Positions 42,660 through 54,654 of a stretch of 64,000 nucleotides of DNA are shown here, piece after piece. This stretch comes from Schistocerca nitens (lineage: Eukaryota > Arthropoda > Insecta > Orthoptera > Acrididae), in NCBI RefSeq assembly GCF_023898315.1, contig NC_064619.1:477255376-477319375 (forward strand), written 5' to 3'. Each line of letters starts with the position of its first letter. The first letter of the stretch is position 1. Made by a program: the position numbers and the translations under genes. The notes below the pieces were generated by a model. That model was not told where the DNA came from and did no database searches. It saw only the letters and a list, made by a program, of their open reading frames with translations.

Positions 42660-44943
42660 GTGTCATGCAGTTCCCAGCCCCAAGTCGCCAAGTAGGGTTC
42701 ACATTTACCTCCTAGTATAGGCCAGGCCCAGGGAGGGGTGAATGCATGAGCTGTTACCTTCCAAATTGCCAATTGGTCCCTCTTGTCAGAGTTAGGGAGG
42801 TGTGACCTGAGTTGTGAACAGTCACATAAGGTGGGTGAGCCCACCCTTGAGGGGGTCCCTAGTTGGAAGGAGTGCACTGTGGGAGGCACTAGCAATTATG
42901 GGAGATTTTTTCCACAATCAGCCAATCATCACCTCAGCCTGTGTCTACTAAATGTAAATGGAATGAGGATAAAGATTCAAAGGCCCTCCCAGCTGTACCT
43001 TGGTTCCGCATGGTATCATGTATGGAAAAAGGTCAATCCTTTGCTGTAGTTATCCTGTTTGTCTCGAGGCTCATCAAATGCTGAATTCTTCAAATGGTGT
43101 TATTTACATTCAGCTGCTTGATAGTCAGGCTGAGGGAGAAATCCAAACTTATCTCTCTGATCAGGATGTCACAGTGGTTCATCAGGTAATGAAAAAGGGT
43201 GATGCATTTTTAGTGCCCCCACACACTATTTTTCTCACGTTTGATCGAGTAGTGCTTCCATCCAAGTTCAAAGCATCACGTGCTACACAAATGGTAGGCC
43301 ATAAAGAACAAAAGGAATACTCCTGCAAAGACTTTCTATGTCCCTCCATCCAACAAGCATCTGAGTCTTCATGTGTCAACTGAAAAGCCCGTAAGAAACT
43401 GAATAAAGGCAAACCATCTTCTCCTTATCTGGCTTGGAGATCCTTTTTACGGTGCTGTCGCATGATACCCTCATCCAGCCAACCTCCATTTTGCTGGTGC
43501 ACACCACCTACTGTTTTTGTGCCCTGGAATCCACATACTGATCCAAGGAGAATGCTGATACCTCTGTAGGTTCCATGGTACAGGATCCTCCAGCCTCTGC
43601 ACCCTGTAGCAGTTAGTCTTCAAAGGCTGGCATTCAGCAGCTGCTGAGGTGAGTAACCTATATCGTTCCCTCCTCCCCATTCACCATTATGACTCTTCTC
43701 CAATTGAACATTCATGGCCTCCAACAAGGAGGAATTACAGATGCTCTCAGAATCACAGAGTCTGGTTATTCTCTGCCTCCAAAATACAAAATTGCATCCT
43801 CGCGACCAGTGTGACCTCTCACATTTCCTTCTGGCCCACTTTGACCTTGCACCGAGGACAGCATTCCATCTCATAGGTGATTCATGATGCTCATTTGGAA
43901 TGATGTCCATAGCCAAATCATCTCACTGAACACCTGGCTGCAAGTTGTTGCAGTTCACATTTTCCTTTCTCACTTCAACTTTTCTCTCTGTATCGTCTAC
44001 ATCCGACCGTCATTCCCCAGCTTATTGGTCAAATCTCTCACCACATTTTGCTCCTGGGTGACTTTAACATACACCATCCCGTTTGGGGCTCTTCAAGAAC
44101 CTGTCCAAGAGGTGCTCTCTTGGCTGACCTTTTCAGTCAACTCAACCTCATCTGTCTTAAAACTGGAGCACCCGCATTCCTTGCAAACTCCATGCACACC
44201 TACTCGCATTCAGACCTCTTGTTCTGCACTGCCCAGCTTGCCCATCATCTCAAGTGGTCCGTTCCCTCTGACAAAAACTCGAATGATGAATTCCTGTGCT
44301 CTATCCATTTGCTAATCTTATTCCACGTAAGTGTAAATCCAACTGACAGTTTCTTAAGGCTGACTGGAGGCTTTACTCCTCCCTGGCAATCTTCAATGAA
44401 CAAAATTTCCCAGTTGTAATGACCAGGTCAAGTACCTTACGAAAGTTATCCTCACCAATGCAGAACGTTTCATATCTCACTCTTCACACTTAATCTTTAC
44501 CGCACCCTGTCCTGGTCCCCTAGTGGACCGAGGTATGCTGCAAAGTGATTTGCGCACAGAGATGAGCTCTCTGCATTTTAATCATCATCCTATGATGGCA
44601 AACTGTGTTTTTTATAAACAGTAGCATGTGCAATGTTGTTGCATTCTTCAGGATAGCAAAAGACCTAGAGGGATTTCATTTACTAATTTTTTAACAGTTT
44701 CATTTCCTCTTCCATCATGTGGGGCAACCTCTGTTCGTTCTATGGGACCAAGGTCCACTCCCTGATTTCCAGCCTGACCATGGTGGATGCTATCGTTGTG
44801 GACCCTATAGCTGTCTCCAAAACCTTAGACTGGTAGTTTGCGGAGATTTTGAGCTCCACCTCCTATCATCTCGCCTTCATCCCTTGGAAACAAGTCGAGG
44901 TGGCTCAGGTGATACCCTTCTCTTCTCAGAATTGTGAATACTA

Positions 44944-46318
44944 CACTACTGGCCATTAAAATTGGTACAAAAAGAAGAAATGCAGATGATAAACGAGTAT
45001 TCATTGGATAAATATATTATACTAGGACTGACATGTGATTACATTTTCACGCAATATGGGTGAATAGATCCTGAGAAGTCAATACCCAGAACAACCACAT
45101 CTGGCTGTAATAATGGCCTTGATATGCCTGGGCTTTGAGTAAAACACAGTTTGGATGGCATGTACGGGTAGAGCTGCCCATGCAGGTTCAACACGATACC
45201 ACTGTTCATCAAGAGTAGTGACTAGTGTATTGTGACATTTTCAATTGTTGAGAGATCTGGAGAATGTCCTGGCCAGGGCAGCAGTCGAACATTTTCTGTA
45301 TCCAGAAAGGCCCGTACAGGACCTGCAACATGCGGTCGTGCATTATCCTGCTGAAATGTAGGGTTTCGCAGGGATCGAATGAAGGGTAGAGCCACGGGTC
45401 GTAACACAACTGAAATGTAACGTACACTGTTCAAAGTGCTGTCAATGCAAATAAGAAGTGACCGAGACATGTAACCAATGGCACCCCATACCATCACGCC
45501 GGGTGATACGCCAGTATGGCGATGACGAATACACGCTTCCAATGTGCGTTCACCGCGATGCCGCCAAACACGAATGCGACCATCATTATGCTGTAAATAG
45601 AAACTGGATTCATCCAACAAAATGACGTTTTGCCATTCGTGCACCCAGGTTCATCATTGAGTACGCCATCTCAGGCGCTCCTGTCTGTGATGCAGCGCTA
45701 AGGGTAACCGCTGCCATGGTCTCCGAGCTGATAGTCCATGCTGCTGCAAATGTCATCGAACTGTTCATGCAGATGGTTATTGTCTTGCAAACGTCCCCAT
45801 ATGTTGACTCAGGGATCGAGACGTGGCTGCACGATCCGTTACAGCCATGCGGACAAGATGCCTGTCATCTCGACTGCTAGTGATACGAGGCCGTTGGGAT
45901 CCAGCACGGCATTCCGTATTACGCTCCTGAACCCCCTGGTTCCATATTCTGCTAACAGTCATTGGATCTCGACCAACGTGAGCAGCAATGTCGCGATACG
46001 ATAAACCGCAATTGCGACTGGCTACAATCTGACTTTATCAAAGTCGGAAACATGATGGTACGCATTTCTCCTCCATACACAAGGCATCACAACAATGTTT
46101 CAGCAGGCAACGCCAGTCAACTGCTGGTTGTGTATGAGAAATGGGTTGGAAACTTTCCTCATGTCAGCACATTGTAGGTGTCACCACCGGCGCCAACCTT
46201 GTGTTAATGCTCTGAAAAGCTTATCATTTGCATATCACAGCATCTTCTTCCTGTCGGTTAAATTTTGCGTCTGTAGCATGTCATCTTTGTGGTGTAGCAA
46301 TTTTAATGGCCAGTAGTG
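44944..46318 (-). mobile_element. Tc1-like transposon, 1375 bp, TA target
   Basis: Left end CACTACTGGCCATTAAAATT and right end (reverse complement) CACTACTGGCCATTAAAATT are identical. TA lies at 44942-44943 and 46319-46320. The transposase is on the minus strand. Terminal repeats are intact while the coding region has indels, so the copy is fairly young but dead. Confidence 0.93.
45222..46080 (-). pseudogene. Tc1-like transposase, broken
   Basis: The N-terminal helix-turn-helix region (about 46080-45780) is in several frames (VSRIWNQGVQERN, RRDDRHLVRMAV-like text). The catalytic frame starts near 45644: WQNVILLDESSFYLQHNDG (first Asp), SPGVMVWGAIGYMSRS, NPTFQQDNARPHVAGPVRAFL (second Asp), then LLPWPGHSPDLSTIENV (Glu). 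This gives a complete DD34E triad. The frame ends three codons after the Glu block because of a small deletion, and the C-terminal about 60 codons are out of frame. Confidence 0.88.
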
Positions 46319-48251
46319 TACAATGTCACCTTTACTATGATGGAGCTAGACCATGCTCTCACTTCTCCCAATCTTCCACCCAAGGGCCAGATGACGTTCA
46401 CATTCAGACGTTGTGGCACTTTTCTCATGTGGGCAAACTTTTTCTCCTCCATATGTACAATTGCATTTGGGCAGATGGCACATTTTCCTTATGCTGGCGT
46501 GAAGCCACTGTCATACTCATACCTCAGCCTGACATTTCTCTCACCAGCTCTGTTTGCAAGGTGATGTAATGTGTGATTCATGGCTAGTATCTGGTGTTGT
46601 GGCTTAAGTCTCACAATCTACTCACCAGTGCACAATGTGGATTTTGAGTGCAATGTTCTGCAGTTGACCATCTTGTCCCTTTGTCAGTCCATGTAATGAA
46701 TTGTTTTCTGTGTAAATACCAGACTGTGGCCATGTTTTTTGATTTGGAGAAGGCCTACAGCACATGGTGGAGCATTGGTGTCCTCCATATTCTATACAAA
46801 TGTGGCTTCCAATTCTGCATGCCCATTTCCTTCAGGAACTTTTAAAAGACAGAGTTTTCAAGGTGCATTTGGATTCAGCCTTGTTGGACACCTTTATCCA
46901 TGAGAACAGAGTGCCTCAATGCTCCGTCCTGAGTGTTGTCCTCTTTGCTATAGCCATTAACCCCAGTTAAGGCCTGTCTCCTGCCATGCATTTCCGACTC
47001 CCTTTCCATTGATAACCTTGCAATCTATTGCAGCTCACCATTGACTTGTCTTCTTGAGCAGCATCTTGAGCAGTGTCTTGACCATCTTTACTCTTGGGGA
47101 GCATCAACAGTGGATTTCGCTTTTCCACTGACAAAACAGTTTGTATGAATTTCTGGCAGCACACTGTCTGTACATCTTGGGCCTATTCCTCTTTTCTTTG
47201 CAATCCACCATTGTGGACTACATGTGGTCACTGGCACCTTTTACACTAGCTTGGTTGAGACACTCTATGCAGAAGCTGCTGAACTATCACTGTCATACAG
47301 GAGTGGCCTTGCAGATATGCATGCATTTTGTCTACCATATCTGGCCACCCATCCTATGTCCTCTTTTTTGATGACTCCCTTGACTGCCAGTATGGGGCAT
47401 GCCCTTCTTCTCTATTACCTCCCGGAGTTCACTTTTGGCTACTGCTCCAGCAGCTTAACTTCACGCTACCTGCCATTTTCCTGATGGGTGTGAAGCCTTC
47501 TCTGCTTTGTCTTCATGTGGCAGCCTGTATTCATCTTGAACTTCATTTGCTTCCCAAACAAACTACTCTGAGTCATGGCGGTCTGACAAGAAATGAGGCT
47601 GCCAACACTACTGCCAAGGCTGCAATCTTCCTATCTTGGCCTGCTAGCTCTTTTGTTCCTTCAGATTATCTCCATGTTGCCACCTGTTGGTAGGTGATGT
47701 CATTTTAGTATCACCAATAGTATTCTCTTCATGGGTACAAGCTCTGAGGAATTAATTCTCTCCCAGCAGCTTCGCCGACCTCCTCTCGAGCCTCTTGCCA
47801 TGAGGACATCATTTTAGCTAGGTTGTGTATTGGGCACTGTCCTTTTAGCCATCTTCATTTGTTAAGTGGTGAACCCTCATTACTTTGTGCCCATTGTCGT
47901 CAGCCTTTGACAGTTCACCATTTGCTAACCAAATGCCCTTTTTGTAACCACTTACATTCCACTGTATATATGCCGTCTGAATTAAAGGTCATTTTAGTGA
48001 ACAACGCACAGGCTGTTGACTGCGTTTTACTTCTTATCCGTCATAGCAATATGGTGAAGGACATCTAATCTTTGGTTTAGGACCTCCACTGTCTCTACAG
48101 CATATTTGATGGACCTTCCTCTGTTTTTAGCTGTTCTTTTCTTCCAGTGATTGGACTTCAAATGTAGACAATTTTAACTTCTTTTTTGTATTAGTATTCT
48201 ACAGTTATGACATGGGTGCTTATGACCTCTGTTGTTTTTTCACCCTAAAGA

Positions 48252-48293
48252 GAGATAGGGGATGGGGAGGTGGGGGGGGGGGAGGGGGAGGGG

Positions 48294-48327
<34 letters not shown>

Positions 48328-48332
48328 GAGAT
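48252..48332. repeat. Purine-only tract: poly-G then (GA)n
   Basis: About 75 bases, almost all G or A on the plus strand, starting GGGGATGGGGAGGTGGGGGG and ending in a (GA)n run. It could adopt triplex or G-quadruplex structures. It lies directly after the 3' end of the I-clade element. Confidence 0.9.
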
Positions 48333-49180
48333 CTTTATTAAAATGAACATTTTCAATCTTCTTTTATCCTCTGTAACAATTCCGTGTTCTCACATGAGCT
48401 GTACATTAAGTAATGCTGTCTGGTTAATTCCTGACAACATTTTTACATTTTATTGAAATATACTTCAAGGAAGTTTTAAATATTGTCTGCATGTGTTATT
48501 TGAAAACGAGTGTACAACTATTAATCAGCAAAGGAAGAGGAGAAAGCACAGCTAAAAAGTCCGATTGCCTTCCATTAGAATTGCACGTTTCATAAAATCA
48601 TTATTAGAAGAATGGGAGAATCTTAACATTTCCAGGGAAAAGTAATATATCTTTGTGGAATAGTGGGAGAACAACTCCCATTTTGGAAGACATCCACAGG
48701 CTCTTGCAGGATGTGGCACAAAAGTATGAACACCGGCATGATGCCAAAGGAAAGCTAACAAAACATTATGCAAAGTAGGAGGTAGTCATATGAACGCAGC
48801 ATCTATGTTCTGAAGAGGATAGGATTGTCACAAAACTGATGTCCTTGTATGTGGCATAACATAAGATTAACTTTTCTACCAAACATAACTTATATGTGCT
48901 CATATATCTGGCTTCATGTAACTCTAAAGGGCATTGCTGAAGTTTTGAAACATTTCATTGGGGAATGAGGAGAAAATTTTCGGGTTACTATGGTAGTACT
49001 AGAAGCTTGTGGCCTATTGAAGGGATCTTATGACTTATCCTTGGGATGTCGAGGTGATAGAGAAAGGAAAAAGTCTGAGAACTAGAGGGCCACTAATAAA
49101 GGAAAGAGGGAAGGAATTAAAGAGAAGTGAGCGCACAAGCCTAGTTTCGCATGATTCCCTCTGGACAGAGGCATGGACCT
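48333..49180. other. Unassigned DNA
   Basis: AT-rich; no recognised gene. Confidence 0.4.
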
Positions 49181-49620
49181 GAGCTCAGCACGGTGGAGAA
49201 CGAGTAAGGCAGCAGAGGTTGCCACTGGGTTGGGATGGCAATGTGAACAGCGGATGCCCACAATTGATTGTTTTCAATCACCTATGGAAGAGAAACCAGC
49301 TGCAAAACTATTCCCCCTCTGGCATCCCGCATCAGTATTCCAGGCAGAGATATTCATATCGAGCATGTGTGGAGGAGAATCCACATAGTTGTTACAAGGA
49401 TAGTCAAGCAGCTCCAAAATCTCATGTTAGCCCCTGCAACAAGCTCAAAGATTGTTGCAGAGTACCATCAAACTTTTCTGAGGCTAGGGCAATGCAATGT
49501 GGTAAACCTGTAATGGGTCTCTGGTCACTCAGGAATTAATGGTAAGGAGCAAGCTGATAGGCTTGTTAGGGCAGGAGCAATGACTCTTTTCGCTGGACTG
49601 CAACGTATCTTAACAGACCT
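49181..49620 (+). pseudogene. Non-LTR retrotransposon RNase H fragment
   Basis: Three frames give pieces of one RNase H domain: FPLWHPASVFQAEIF (the family xVFQAEI block), ACVEENPH and YKDSQAAPKS (the D-S-Q-A block), then a frame with VSGHSGINGKEQADRLVRAGA near 49515-49580 (the GHSGIxGNExAD block). Frameshifts separate them. Upstream RT was not recognised, so this is an isolated piece of a jockey- or I-like LINE. Confidence 0.6.
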
Positions 49621-50345
49621 TTTATGCAATTGTAAAATCTAAACCGCATAAATCAGGGGCAGCATGTAGAATATTGAGGTAAACCTGAAAACAAAAACAT
49701 GGCAATGTTTAATAATGCTGAAACTGTGCTTTAAGTTCTGCAACCATGGGCTTGAACGGGAGGCGCATTAAACACATGTTATGTATGTCTAATGACTGGC
49801 CATGAGAACTTCAGGAATAATTCATTTTTCAATGCATTTTCCGCAATGATTTAATTGATTTTTTAAAGATAGTTGGGTTCACAGCAAGACCCTACTGATT
49901 ACATTCTACTTATTTATTTAAATATACATTTAAGATGGCAATTTATGTTGGCCCAGTCATACAGAGAATTAATTAAGGTTGGTTGTCTTCACACATTTAC
50001 TTATTTTCCTTTAATCAAGCATTTCAGTTGAGAATAATCATTTCATATTTTAGAGATGCAGTATGAATTTATTTTATTTATTATTGACTTTTTAGACTTG
50101 TACAGTGCTACCAATTTAAACTCATTTTAACTTAAGATAATTTTTTTTAATTTGCTCATTTTCATTAATTAATCATCAATGGTTTTGATCATCAAACCAG
50201 TAGTACAGTAGTGATTGGTATTGACTTGGGTTTTGCTTACCTTTCTTTTAGAGATGATAATTCTTTTGAAAATGGTATACTTCAAGCATATTGTCAATTT
50301 CTAACTTCTGCTTCTTTTTAAATTATGGATGAGGTTATACACTGT
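49621..50345. other. Unassigned AT-rich DNA
   Basis: No recognised feature. Confidence 0.4.
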
Positions 50346-51440
50346 ACAGTCAAACTAATGTGACCACCTGTCAAAAGCCTGAATAACCACATTTTGCATT
50401 GTGAAAACTGCAATATGTGCAGCAAAAGAGTCGGTGATGTTCTGGAAGGTACCAACAGGGATGTGGAGCTATGCCAGTGCTGTGCCCAGCTGCGCTAGGT
50501 TTCTTGATTGAGAATCCATGGTGCAAAGAGCCTGATATAAGTGGTCCAACAGATTCTCAATTGGGTTTAAATACAGGGTCTCTGGTGGTCAGGGGAGAAT
50601 GGCAAACTCATCCTGGTGCTCTTTGCACCACGCACGTACACTGTGAACTGTGTGATATGTTGCATTGTCCTGCTGGTAAATGCCATGGATTAACAATCTG
50701 CGCATAGGGGTGGACATGGTCCTCAAGGATAGATATATATTTGTGTCAATCTATTGTGCCTTCCAGAGCGATGAGATCATCCAGGGAATGCCCTCCAGGT
50801 TGCACCCTTCCGACAGCTGTTGCAGGCTGTTTTCTTTCAGATGTTTGATGCTGCACACACCAACAGCAGTCTGTTCAATGGAACATAAAATGTGATTTAT
50901 CTGAAAAGGCCATCTGTTGCCACTCAGTAGGCATGCATATTCCGGCCTTCGTTGCCAATGAACAGCGATCAGTAGGCATGCAAGAACAAACTGCCTGCTA
51001 AGAAGGCTCATACACAGCAATGTTCACTGAGCATTGTTAGAGACATGTTGTTAGCTTCTTGGTTCCTCTGGGTGGTCAGTTGCTCAACAGTTGCACGTCT
51101 ATTCGCCCGTACACATCTCTGCAGCCTGGTTCATTCACTATCTATTATGCTTGGTGCATCACAATTGCCTCGGCACCTTTTTGGATAGCAACATTTGCCA
51201 TCCGCGGTATACTTTAAACACAGTGGCATGTGAACAGTTTGCAATTTTAGCCATTTTGGAAATGCTTCCTCCCTTGGCCTGAAAGCTTATGATCATGCCG
51301 CACTGGAGCCCAGATAAATTGCTTGTTTTCCACATTACACTGATAGTGATCCTTCTGGATCTACCAAGTTACTTTTCTGGTACGGAAAGTGTACAAAGTA
51401 TTTGGAAGTGTGATATCAGCAACAGGCTTCAAATTCTGCT
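50346..51440 (-). mobile_element. Tc1-like transposon remnant
   Basis: A TC1-type left end follows TA at 50346 (CAGTCAAACTAATGTGACC). The minus strand encodes SKMAKIANCSHATVFKVYRGW (helix-turn-helix, about 51268-51205) and PEYACLLSGNRWPFQINHIL (about 50946-50887). Then come YQQDNATYHTVHSVRAW (second Asp, about 50680-50620) and PPETLYLNPIENLLDHLYQAL (Glu, about 50590-50530). Stops and frameshifts are frequent. The matching right-hand terminal repeat was not found. Confidence 0.75.
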
Positions 51441-51998
51441 TAGGCACTTTCTTGCTCTCTGCAATTATTGAGGATTAATGAGTGTAAAATTGTTCAATGA
51501 AAGAAGGTCTCTCAGTGGTGTGTGGAGGCATCAGCTGTTACAGACTTGGCTAGGATGATCTGATACAAATAAACTTAATTTGTTTCTGTGCAAATTTGAG
51601 CATGGTATGTTTGCGTGACATTTACCTTGTTCCCTTTTAACTACAACACACATTAATGGCAATCGCTAACAGCCAGTCAAAGGTGGTATACTGAACTGTT
51701 GGCGATGAAAATTTCCTGAGACTGACCTGTTAACGGAACTTTGCCTGAAAATAGTTAAACAGCTACAAAGCTTTTAATTATTGACATTTGAGTTGTGAAA
51801 TTTAACCCTGTCTTGTGGGGCACAAGTGGGACTGGCACCCCTTACTAAGACTTATTTGGTAATGCAGCAGTGTAGACAATTAATGCTGGTCTTCCAATTA
51901 CATTTACAGAGGAGTACATCACTTCAATTACCATGCACACTGTAAATAATAAAGAGTACATGGACTGAGACTGCAGCCACAAGTGGGACATTGCGCAA
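51441..51998. other. Unassigned DNA
   Basis: No recognised feature; may contain the lost end of the Tc1-like element. Confidence 0.4.
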
Positions 51999-53470
51999 TC
52001 TACATCTACATGGTTACTCTGCAATTCACAGTTAAGTGCAGGCAGAGGGTTCATCGAACCATTTTCATACTACTTCTGTACCATTCCACTCTCGAATGGT
52101 GCGTGGGGAAAAGGAACACCTAAATCTTTCCGTTCGATCTCTCATTTCCCATTTTTTTATTATGATGATCATTTCTGCCTATATTTTCGATTCTGAAGCG
52201 AAAATTGGTGATTGAAATTTCGTAAATAGATCTCGCCGCAAAGAAAACCGCCTTTGTTTCAGTGACTGCCACCCCAACTCGCGTATCATATCAGTGACAC
52301 TCTCACCCCTTTTGCACAATAACACGAAATGGGCTGCCCTTCTTTGCAGTTTTTCGATGTCCTCCGTCAATCCTACCTGGTAAGGGTCCCACATCATGTA
52401 GCAATATTCCAGCAGAGGACGGACAAGTGTAATGTAGGCTGTCTCTTTAGTGGGTTTGTTGCATCTTCTAAGTGTTCTGCCAACAAAGCGCAGTCTTTGT
52501 TTCGCCTTCCACACAATATTATCTATGTGGTCTTTCAAATTGAAGTTGCTCATAATTGTAATTCCTAGGTATTTAGTCAAATTGACTGCCTTTAGATTTG
52601 TGTGATTTATCGTACACCCAAAATTTATCGGGTTTCTTTTAGTACCCATGCGGATGACCTTGTTTTCTTTGTTTAGTGCCAATTGCCACTTTTCACACCA
52701 TACAGAAATTCTCTCCAGATCATTTTGTAATTGATCATCTGATGATTTTACTATACGGTAAATTACATTGTTATGTGCAAACAATCCAAGGGGGCTGCTC
52801 AGATTATCACCTAGATAATTTATGTAAATCAGGAACAGCAGAGGGTCTATGTGGAACGCCAGATATCTCTTCTGTTCTACTCAGTGATTTACCGTCTATC
52901 ACTACTAACTGTGACCTCTCTGAGAGGAAATCACGAATCCAGTCACACAACTGAGACGATACTCCACATGCACGCAATTTGATTAATAGTCGCTTGTGAG
53001 GAACAGTATGAAAAGGCTTCTGGAAATCTAGGAATATGGAATCGATCTGAGATCCTTTGTGTTGCACAAGAACAATATTTTCTGAATCTGTGTTGGTTAA
53101 GTATCAATAAGTCATTTTCTTCAAGGTGATTCATAATGTTCGAGTACAGTATATGCTCCAAAATCCTACTGCAAATTGACGTCAGTGATGCGGGTCTGTA
53201 ATTCAATGGGTTACTCCTATTTCCTTTCTTGAATATTGGTGTGACCTGTGCTACTTTCCAGTCTTTAGGAACAGACCTTTCGTCAAGTGAGCAGTTGTAT
53301 ATGATTGCTAAGAAAGGCACTGTTGTGTTTGCATACACTGAAAGGAACCTGATTGGTATACCATATGGACTGGAAGACTTGCCTTTCTTAAGTGGTTTGA
53401 GTTATTTCGCAACACCTAAGATACATACTTTTATGTCACTCATGCTAACAGCTTTTCCGGTTTCTAATTC
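51999..53470 (-). mobile_element. CR1-clade LINE, 5'-truncated (copy C)
   Basis: It has the same 3' terminus as copy B (ATCTACATCTACATGGTTAC). Minus-strand frames include TVPFLAIIYNCSLDERSVPKDW and NYRPASLTSICSRILEHI at 53330-53130, FLDFQKPFHTVPHKRLLIKL and GVSSQLCDWIRDFLSERSQL at 53050-52910. Beyond these lie a damaged active-site region (LRMFADDAVIY of copy B reads as LFAHNNVIYR here) and a clean thumb (SVWCEKWQLALNKENK, YLGITIMSNFNLKDHI). The catalytic Asp pair is lost. Confidence 0.87.
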
Positions 53471-53676
53471 TGTGATGCTGCAGAAGCTCCCATGCACGGA
53501 CAAATGGTACATTTCAGTGGGACCTGATTACCCCCACACTGAATAGTCTAGTGTGGTAAGGACCGGAATAGTATTCTGGCCTGTATCATGACACTAGGTG
53601 AGCCCCTTTCCAACTTTTGCAAATAAAGTGGATTTCCCTTAGACATTCCCGCTCTGTGAACACTATGATCAACAAT
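53471..53676. other. Unassigned DNA
   Basis: About 200 bp between CR1 and the next transposon; nothing recognised. Confidence 0.4.
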
Positions 53677-54550
53677 ATATGGACATCCCTATGTAATTTA
53701 GAATTGACCACAAACTGTCATGAGAGCTGGACCCACCAGCATAATAAGAATATTGTGTTGTCAGTATAAAACACTAACAACACAATGGGTGGCTCAGAAC
53801 AGCTCAGTGACTTAGAACACAGAGTAGTCATTGGATGTCATCCGAGAAACAGATCCATCCAGAGCTGCCCAAGTCGACTGTTTGTGATGAAATTGTGAAA
53901 TGGAAACATGAAGGAACAATCACAGGTAAACCGAAACAAAGCAGACAGGAAGCATTGAGTATTGTGGAGGGTGGTTGTAAATAGCCACATTAAATCAACA
54001 GAAGGAATCACTAGTTCGAAAATGCTACCAGCAGTCTAGCTAATACCATGACTGTATGTATGGAGTTAAAAAGAATTGGGTACAATGGTTGAGCAGTTCC
54101 TCGAAAGCCTCACATTTTTGTTCTCAGTGCTAAGTGACACTTGGGAAGGTGTAATGAACAAAACCATTGGATAGTGGATGACTGGAAATGAAAGATGCAT
54201 CATGCTATACCCTTTGGCAATCCAAAGGAAGGATTGAGGCTGATGAAGTCTGGAGAACATCATCTGCCAACTACGAAATATGTAGGGTGTGGTGTTACGG
54301 TATAGGGATGTTTTTCATGATCTCCTTATGGCACTTACACGAAACACTAAATGGGTAAGGATATGAACATATTTTACAACATTGTATATTGCATACAGCA
54401 GAGGGACAGTTGGGGATGACTGTTTTTTTCAGCACAACAATCCACCCTGTCATAAACCAGTAACTGTGAGGCAATGGTTTAGTGATAAATAATATTCCTG
54501 AAATGGACTCGCCTTCTCAGAGTTTCAAACTGAATCCAACAAAGTATCTT
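53677..54550 (+). pseudogene. Tc1-like transposase remnant
   Basis: The plus-strand frame begins MGGSEQLSDLEHRVVIGCH at 53784, a Tc1 N-terminus. The centre is riddled with stops. The catalytic landmark DDCFFQHNNPPCHKPVTVRQWFSD at 54416-54487 is the QHDNxPCHK block with the Asp changed to Asn. A possible end (ATGGACATCC after TATA at about 53677) is at the left. The right end appears cut by the PLE terminal repeat starting near 54560. Confidence 0.7.
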
Positions 54551-54627
54551 TGTGACGAGTTAAAAAACCTACTCACTAAGCAGCGGCAGGAGAACACACG
54601 TATAAAAAAGTATTACAGCCTGCAAGC

Positions 54628-54654
54628 TTTCGGAGCCAGTGGCTCCTTCTTCAG
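54628..54654 (-). ncRNA. Hammerhead-ribozyme-like core in PLE terminal repeat
   Basis: Minus strand: CTGAAGA (54654-54648), then a 6-bp stem GGAGCC/GGCTCC with a 3-base loop, then GAAA (54631-54628) followed by GCTTGC. The core order equals that at 2060-2086, but the stem sequence is entirely different, so base-pairing is conserved while sequence is not. Stems I and III were not resolved. Confidence 0.4.

Larger units (their letters stand above)
42660..48240 (+). mobile_element. I-clade LINE, near full length but decayed, with nested Tc1-like element
   Basis: The 5' UTR is at about 42660-43010. ORF1 remnant: SSNGVIYIQLLDSQAE and YLSDQDVTVVHQVMK at 43080-43200, the gag-like block. The endonuclease has LLGDFNIHHPVWG at 44049-44090 and LANSMHTYSHSDLLF. 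After the nested element at 44944-46318 come RT blocks FFDLEKAYSTWW (about 46736-46770) and ENRVPQCSVLSVVLFAI (about 46900-46955), then RNase H from about 47340 and HGGLTRNEAANTTAKAAI (about 47575-47630). A Cys/His tail is at about 47810-47960 (HCPFSHLHLLSG, then CAHCRQPLTVHHLLTKCPF). The 3' UTR matches 32340-32400. Frames are broken in many places. Confidence 0.7.

Noticed and set aside
49799-50345. Possible gene in AT-rich DNA
   Set aside because: No frame with protein-like composition and no splice-bounded exon recognised.
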